A stretch of 40,726 nucleotides of DNA, from the NCBI GenBank assembly GCA_024513425.1, contig JANEIH010000007.1:1-40726 (forward strand), given 5' to 3'. The notes under the pieces were generated by a model. The model saw only the letters and a program-made list of their open reading frames with translations, had not been told where the DNA came from and did no database searches. This stretch comes from Sulfurimonas sp. GTDB taxonomy: Bacteria > Campylobacterota > Campylobacteria > Campylobacterales > Sulfurimonadaceae. The position numbers and the translations under genes were made by a program. Positions 36,644 to 40,726 of the stretch are shown here, in pieces. Each line of letters starts with the position of its first letter. Position 1 is the stretch's first letter.

Positions 36644-37190
36644 TATATCGCGTCATCAGATCTATATATTGCTTCTGTCTGCCTCTCTTTTTCTGTTTGT
36701 CTTGATTTTCTCTTTTGGACTTTTGATACCGGAAGGTCAGGAGTATCGTCTCAAGCGAACGGCGTTAAAAAAAGAGCTCAAAGAGTATAATCAGTACCAA
36801 GTTTTTCATGATGAGAGATTAAAAACACTTAAAGAGCTACGGGGCAAAAATAGAAATATCATTACGGCATTTGATAGAGCTTTTTCACCTGAGCGCTTTA
36901 AGAAGCAACATGAGTCACACTTTTCATCGCTGACAATCTCTAAGATTCAAAGAGCAAAAGATGGAGGGGACTTTAGTACTTATGAAGTCAATGCTACTCT
37001 GCATATCTCTTCACCGACAAACTTTTATGACTTTTTAGATGCACTAAACAAAGATGATTGGGTAATCGGTGTCAATTTTCCTATTAAATTTATGCGTGAT
37101 AAAAAGATGATAAAATCATCTTTTATAATGAAGGTTTATAGTAACAATAAAGACAAAAACTCTTCTGCTTGCGTATCTCCTGCCAAATAG
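36633..37190 (+). CDS. PilO-like bitopic membrane protein
   Basis: A 185-residue protein with one N-terminal membrane helix (about 10-30), a short coiled coil (35-70) and a periplasmic domain with 'FSTYEVNATLHISSPTNFYDFLDALNK', the typical PilO ferredoxin-like signature. It is the last gene of the operon and overlaps the convergent tilS by 55 bases, unusually long. Together with the two preceding genes it makes a complete PilM-N-O-like trio. The partner machine (natural transformation, type IV pilus or type II-like secretion) cannot be told from this window. Confidence 0.65.
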   Translation: MKINISRHQIYILLLSASLFLFVLIFSFGLLIPEGQEYRLKRTALKKELKEYNQYQVFHDERLKTLKELRGKNRNIITAFDRAFSPERFKKQHESHFSSLTISKIQRAKDGGDFSTYEVNATLHISSPTNFYDFLDALNKDDWVIGVNFPIKFMRDKKMIKSSFIMKVYSNNKDKNSSACVSPAK

Positions 37191-38125
37191 CCTCTAAGTT
37201 TTGGTTCTATCTTTAAGAGACGCATACTCTCCTTAAATGCTTTTGTCAGATTTTTTGCCTCTTTATAGGGTGCAATACAGATATACTCTGCTACTTGCGT
37301 GACAATATATTTTCGTCCCACGATAAGACTCTCTTTGTCTTTTAAGAGTTTTCTCTCTTTGCTTGTTATGATATGCCCGATGGATTTGAGATATTTGTCA
37401 ATATGATAAATATCTGAACGCTTATCTTGATGTTTGAAGCAGGCGAGCTGATTGATTTTTTTTATTTCGGTCTCTTGTATGAGTTGCCTTTTGTCCTCAT
37501 CAAGATAGGTGAAACTTTTTTTAATGCCTGAGAGATATTTCTCTAAAAGTGGTTGCGTGTGAGCTTTTCGAAAGTAGTTTCGACTATATTTTTCATCGCT
37601 ATTGCTTTGATCTTCAAAATAGTGTAGATTGTTCTCTTTTAGATAGACAAGCAGTTCTTTTTTTTCAAGGTGCAGGAGTGGACGAATTAGTCTATAATGC
37701 TCACGCAACTCAATCTCTTGCATACCGCTAAGCTCTACACAACCGGCACCTTTACAAAACTGCATCAAAAACCACTCAAATCTATCTCCTAAGTGGTGGG
37801 CAGTCAGAATATTGTCATAGTTATGTGAGTTGATAAGCTTTTCAAAAAATGAGTAGCGTATCTTGCGTGCTTCTGCTTCAAAATTACTATCAATTTTAGC
37901 AGCAGTTTGAATATGACACTCTATATTATATTTTTTAGCCAACTCTCGGGCATAAGCGATCTCCTCTTTGCTCTGTTTACGCAGACCATAATCAACAATG
38001 GCAATATCAAAAGGGATACTGCTCTCTTGCAGGAGAAAAAATAGAACTGTAGAATCAGCTCCAGCAGAGAAGGCTAGAAGGTTTTTTGAAGTCTTTAGGA
38101 GTGCTTTAGTCGTTTTTTTTAGCAT
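37136..38125 (-). CDS. tilS: tRNA(Ile)-lysidine synthase TilS
   Basis: Attaches lysine to C34 of tRNA-Ile(CAU), changing its specificity from Met to Ile codons. The PP-loop is SAGADS (20-25); the usual family motif is SGGxDS, so the first Gly is Ala here. The rest ('IVDYGLR', 'HHLGDRFEWFLMQ', 'RPLLHLEKKEL') is typical. At 329 residues it is the short form. It overlaps rimO by 20 bases at its start (same strand) and the PilO-like gene by 55 bases at its end. Essential in most bacteria. Confidence 0.92.
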   Translation of the reverse strand: MLKKTTKALLKTSKNLLAFSAGADSTVLFFLLQESSIPFDIAIVDYGLRKQSKEEIAYARELAKKYNIECHIQTAAKIDSNFEAEARKIRYSFFEKLINSHNYDNILTAHHLGDRFEWFLMQFCKGAGCVELSGMQEIELREHYRLIRPLLHLEKKELLVYLKENNLHYFEDQSNSDEKYSRNYFRKAHTQPLLEKYLSGIKKSFTYLDEDKRQLIQETEIKKINQLACFKHQDKRSDIYHIDKYLKSIGHIITSKERKLLKDKESLIVGRKYIVTQVAEYICIAPYKEAKNLTKAFKESMRLLKIEPKLRGYLAGDTQAEEFLSLLLL

Positions 38126-39434
38126 TATCTACGGTTGCTGTTAAGATATTACCGACAAGTTCTGTGATTTTTGTTTCATACGCTTTTGCAAAATCAAGCT
38201 CACTTGTATCATCTGTACGGTCATTGACATAGATCTCCCCATCAATCTCCGGAGCCCAGAGAAGTTTGCGTGCCGAGAGTAAGAACTCATGCTCATCGCT
38301 CTCACCATCAATGACAATTTTACATGTTTTTCCAACTTCTGCTTGAAGTGATTTCCGTGTACACTCAGCTGCGATATCACCTAAGATTTGGGTACGCTTT
38401 GCTTTTGTCTCATCATCAATCTTCTCTTTCATAGCATAGGCAGAAGTTGTCTCTTCATCAGAATAGGAGAAGAGATTGATTCTGTCAAAACCAAATGAGC
38501 TTGCAAAGTTGCACATCTCTTTAAACATTGCATCACTCTCATAGGGGTGTCCAACGATGAAACTTGTACGCACAAAAGAGTTTGGAAGAGAGCGCATGAA
38601 GTTGAGCAGTTTAAGCGTTTTTTCTTTGCCAAAACCACGCTTCATAATGCGTAGCATATCGTCATTTATGTGTTGAATCGGCATATCAAAGTAGTTATGA
38701 AAAACCTTACTTTTTGCAATATTTTGTAAAAGTTTTATAGTTGTTGTTGAGGGGTAGAGGTAGAGAATTCGTGCGCTTTTTACTCCTTGGATTAACTCAA
38801 TTCTTTGAATAAGTAAAGAGAGACCGTCTGTTACATTCTGGTCACGCAGGTAAGAGCTTGAATCTTGACTTACAAATGAAAAGTCCCAATACCCTTTTTC
38901 TACAAGCCCTTCAACCTCGCGTGCAATGGAATCTAGGTCGCGAGAGTGCAACTTGCCCTTAAAAGAAGGAATGGCACAAAAAGAACATGTCTGATTGCAC
39001 CCCTCTGAGAGTTTGATATAGGCATGATATATTGAACCCGTCACCACACGCTCTGCACCGTCAATAAGATAGACCTTTTCTGAAAAACGGCTCTTTTTTT
39101 CGATCAAAAGTTCATCGATTTTGTCATAATCTCCAACTCCCGTAAAGATATCTACTTCAGGAATCTGCTCCATCAATTCATCTTGATAACGCTCAGATAG
39201 GCACCCTGCCATGACAAGAAGAGAATCTTTTTTACGAGTTTTATGCAACGATAGTATAGTGTTTAGAGACTCCTCTTTCGCCGCATCGATAAAACCACAG
39301 GTATTGACAATGGTAACATCTGCATCTTCATTATTGTCTGTTAGTTCAAAGTTTTGAAGTTTCCCCATCATCACTTCGGTATCAACAAGATTTTTCGTGC
39401 ATCCAAGCGAGACGATATGAAGTTTGTTGGCCAT
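38106..39434 (-). CDS. rimO: Ribosomal protein S12 methylthiotransferase RimO
   Basis: Radical-SAM methylthiotransferase that modifies an Asp of ribosomal protein uS12. N-terminal cluster ligands are Cys12, Cys45 and Cys77. The radical-SAM cluster is Cys145, Cys149 and Cys152 in CNQTCSFC. The 'SLGCTKNLVDTEVM' start distinguishes RimO from MiaB. At 442 residues it is normal. GAGGAAAA precedes the ATG, and a minus-strand TATAAT at 39467-39462 is its likely -10. It is co-transcribed with tilS, an order also typical of Campylobacter. Confidence 0.95.
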   Translation of the reverse strand: MANKLHIVSLGCTKNLVDTEVMMGKLQNFELTDNNEDADVTIVNTCGFIDAAKEESLNTILSLHKTRKKDSLLVMAGCLSERYQDELMEQIPEVDIFTGVGDYDKIDELLIEKKSRFSEKVYLIDGAERVVTGSIYHAYIKLSEGCNQTCSFCAIPSFKGKLHSRDLDSIAREVEGLVEKGYWDFSFVSQDSSSYLRDQNVTDGLSLLIQRIELIQGVKSARILYLYPSTTTIKLLQNIAKSKVFHNYFDMPIQHINDDMLRIMKRGFGKEKTLKLLNFMRSLPNSFVRTSFIVGHPYESDAMFKEMCNFASSFGFDRINLFSYSDEETTSAYAMKEKIDDETKAKRTQILGDIAAECTRKSLQAEVGKTCKIVIDGESDEHEFLLSARKLLWAPEIDGEIYVNDRTDDTSELDFAKAYETKITELVGNILTATVDNAKKND

Positions 39435-39461
39435 TTTTCCTCTTTTTTAATTATTTGTGTA

Positions 39462-39482
39462 ATTATATCGTATAATCTCTTT
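39462..39482. promoter_or_regulatory. Back-to-back divergent -10 boxes (rimO / flavoprotein)
   Basis: ATTATA, TCG, TATAAT at 39462-39476 is a palindrome in which a minus-strand TATAAT (39467-39462) and a + strand TATAAT (39471-39476) are 3 bases apart. One drives rimO, the other the flavoprotein gene. RNA polymerase cannot occupy both at once, so the two promoters should compete. The + strand box ends 6 bases before the ATG at 39483, predicting a leaderless mRNA. Confidence 0.5.
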
Positions 39483-40664
39483 ATGAAAAACTATGATGTA
39501 CTTATTTTAGGTGCGGGTGCTAGCGGACTTATGTGCGCTGGAAATCTGCCAAAACGGCTCTCTGTCGGCATAATTGACGCCAATACAAAAGTGGCAAGAA
39601 AAGTAAAAATATCGGGTGGTGGCAAGTGTAATATCGCAAATACAGATATCGGTGTCCATAATTTTGATGCGCAACAACAGTTTTTAGAGAGACTCTTAAA
39701 AAAGTTCTCCCGAGATGATCTGCTTGACTTTTTAGAGAGAGGAGGTGTTGAGCTAGAGCTTAAAAAAGGAAGATACTACTTTTGTAAAAAAAGCTCCGAT
39801 GCGATCATTAATCTTTTACTGCGTCACGCAAAGCATACAGAGATAAGTTTAAACGAGAAGATTTTAGAGGTAAAAAAGAGCGGAGATAGTTTTGAGGTTC
39901 TTACAAATAGAGGTGTTAAAAGAGCGAAAAAAGTAGTAGTTGCAACCGGAGGAGAGAGTTTTAAGAGCATAGGTGCAAGCGATATCGGTCTTAAAATTGC
40001 AAAATATTTCAATATTCATATTCAAAGATTTGAACCGGCTTTAGTAGGTTTAACACTGCAAAAAGAGCAGTTTTGGATGAAAGCACTTAGCGGGCTCTCC
40101 TGTTTTGTGGAGATAAAAGTAGCAGATAGAACTCTGCGTGAGGAGATGCTTTTTGCACACAGGGGCATAAGTGGACCGGTGGTTTTATCAACTTCACTTT
40201 ATTGGAAAAAAGGGGATATTAGTATAAATTTCTTAGCAGATAAAGATATAGTCTCTTTGGTAAAAAAGGGCGGAAAGAGACTTATATCATCTATTGTTCC
40301 TCTGCCAAAGAGATTGTCAAAAGCACTCTTAGAGGCCATAGGGTTTAAAGATAAAGAGTGTAGTAGAGTTCAAAGTGAAGAACTTGTAAGGCTCACGCAA
40401 CTTCATAACTATACTTTTGCACCTGCGGGAAACTTTGGTTTTTCTAAAGCTGAGGTGAGTCGTGGAGGCGTTGTTGTAGATGAGTTAGATAATGAAACAC
40501 TAGAGGCGAAAAAAGTTAAAGGGATCTATTTTATAGGCGAAGTTGTTGATATAACAGGAGAGCTTGGCGGTTATAACTTTCAATGGGCATTTTGTAGTGC
40601 TTATGTCTGTGCAAAAGCTATAAAATTAGGTATAATAAACAAAAATAACTTTATCAAAAACTAA
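39483..40664 (+). CDS. NAD(P)/FAD-dependent oxidoreductase, HI0933/BaiN family
   Basis: A 393-residue flavoprotein. The N-terminal dinucleotide motif is 'LILGAGASGLMCAG', followed by the HI0933 signature 'KISGGGKCNIANTD'. The C-terminal 'GGYNFQWAFCSAYVCAKA' closes the FAD site. The family members are mostly of unknown substrate; some act on steroids or other electron acceptors. I start at 39483 ('MKNYDVLILG') since an upstream in-frame ATG at 39354 would run through the rimO N-terminus with non-protein-like sequence. No Shine-Dalgarno is present. It stands alone, divergent from rimO. Confidence 0.88.
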   Translation: MKNYDVLILGAGASGLMCAGNLPKRLSVGIIDANTKVARKVKISGGGKCNIANTDIGVHNFDAQQQFLERLLKKFSRDDLLDFLERGGVELELKKGRYYFCKKSSDAIINLLLRHAKHTEISLNEKILEVKKSGDSFEVLTNRGVKRAKKVVVATGGESFKSIGASDIGLKIAKYFNIHIQRFEPALVGLTLQKEQFWMKALSGLSCFVEIKVADRTLREEMLFAHRGISGPVVLSTSLYWKKGDISINFLADKDIVSLVKKGGKRLISSIVPLPKRLSKALLEAIGFKDKECSRVQSEELVRLTQLHNYTFAPAGNFGFSKAEVSRGGVVVDELDNETLEAKKVKGIYFIGEVVDITGELGGYNFQWAFCSAYVCAKAIKLGIINKNNFIKN

Positions 40665-40671
40665 AAAATAA

Positions 40672-40726
40672 TTATCAAACCATTACTCCTTAGAATGTAA
40701 TGATTGATAAATATATTATACGAGGA
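40672..40726 (+). promoter_or_regulatory. Inverted repeat plus promoter/RBS of the next gene at window end
   Basis: TTATCAA and CATTAC (40672-40678, 40681-40686) pair with GTAATG and TTGATAA (40697-40702, 40704-40710), a 13-bp stem with a small internal loop. Immediately downstream, TATTATAC (about 40714-40721) and GAGGA (40722-40726) look like a -10 and ribosome binding site for a gene starting just outside. The palindrome may be a terminator of the flavoprotein gene or an operator. Confidence 0.45.

Noticed and set aside
39354-39482. N-terminal extension of the flavoprotein gene from an ATG at 39354
   Set aside because: It is antisense to the rimO N-terminus, and the dinucleotide-binding motif starts right after the ATG at 39483, where the family begins.

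Overview
The window is AT-rich, densely packed bacterial chromosome. It most resembles a free-living member of the Campylobacterota (Epsilonproteobacteria), of Sulfurimonas type. The reasons are: a stand-alone fliI, RNase J with a basic N-terminal tail downstream of ksgA, an HP0268-family small protein next to miaB and nusA, an ArsRS-type two-component pair, a GltX1-like glutamyl-tRNA synthetase, nadD-rsfS divergent from gap-pgk-tpiA-fabI, and a major porin. I saw no rRNA, tRNA, insertion sequence, prophage or CRISPR array. Almost everything is core genome on one replicon.

Layout. 1-637: start of a membrane-anchored CX5R phosphatase (minus strand, runs off the window). 857-6174: pyrG, recJ and an unrecognised WD40/helical-repeat protein in one overlapping + operon. 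6164-8065: fliI and folE (minus). 8166-10823: rnj and ksgA (minus). 11128-12060: mutY (minus), then a decayed small secreted-protein gene on the + strand (12217-12446). 12443-13840: gltX (minus). 13952-16545: SurA-like chaperone, dCMP deaminase-like enzyme and rmuC (+). 16548-17105: CDP-alcohol phosphatidyltransferase (minus). 17257-19720: Fur box plus feoAB. 19776-23211: ArsRS-like two-component system and an MltF-like transglycosylase. 23208-24060: rsfS and nadD (minus). 24123-27891: gap, pgk, tpiA, fabI (+). 28104-29357: major porin, ending in a strong terminator. 29427-30386: orphan Opp/Dpp-type permease. 30452-31585: nusA (minus). 31756-37190: a seven-gene + operon: HP0268-like, miaB, DUF374 acyltransferase, TPR-like membrane protein, Xer recombinase, and a PilM/PilN/PilO-like trio (the last three counted with it make eight genes in total). 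37136-39434: tilS and rimO (minus). 39483-40664: BaiN/HI0933-type flavoprotein.

The genes serve tRNA and ribosome maturation (gltX, miaB, tilS, rimO, ksgA, rsfS), RNA turnover and transcription (rnj, nusA), DNA repair (recJ, mutY, rmuC, xer), nucleotide and cofactor supply (pyrG, dCMP deaminase, folE, nadD), triose-phosphate metabolism, iron uptake and the envelope.

No obvious new defence or mobile system is present. The most notable signals are: (i) strong over-representation of the heptamer CTCACGC (core TCACGC) on both strands and in all reading frames; (ii) an isolated PilMNO-like module in a tRNA-modification operon; (iii) a near-perfect 26-bp inverted repeat that makes mirrored promoters for nusA and the HP0268-like gene; (iv) several genes whose TATAAT box lies 6-9 bases from the start codon with no Shine-Dalgarno, suggesting leaderless mRNAs; and (v) Fur-type half-sites before the porin. 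All counts were made by eye and are approximate.
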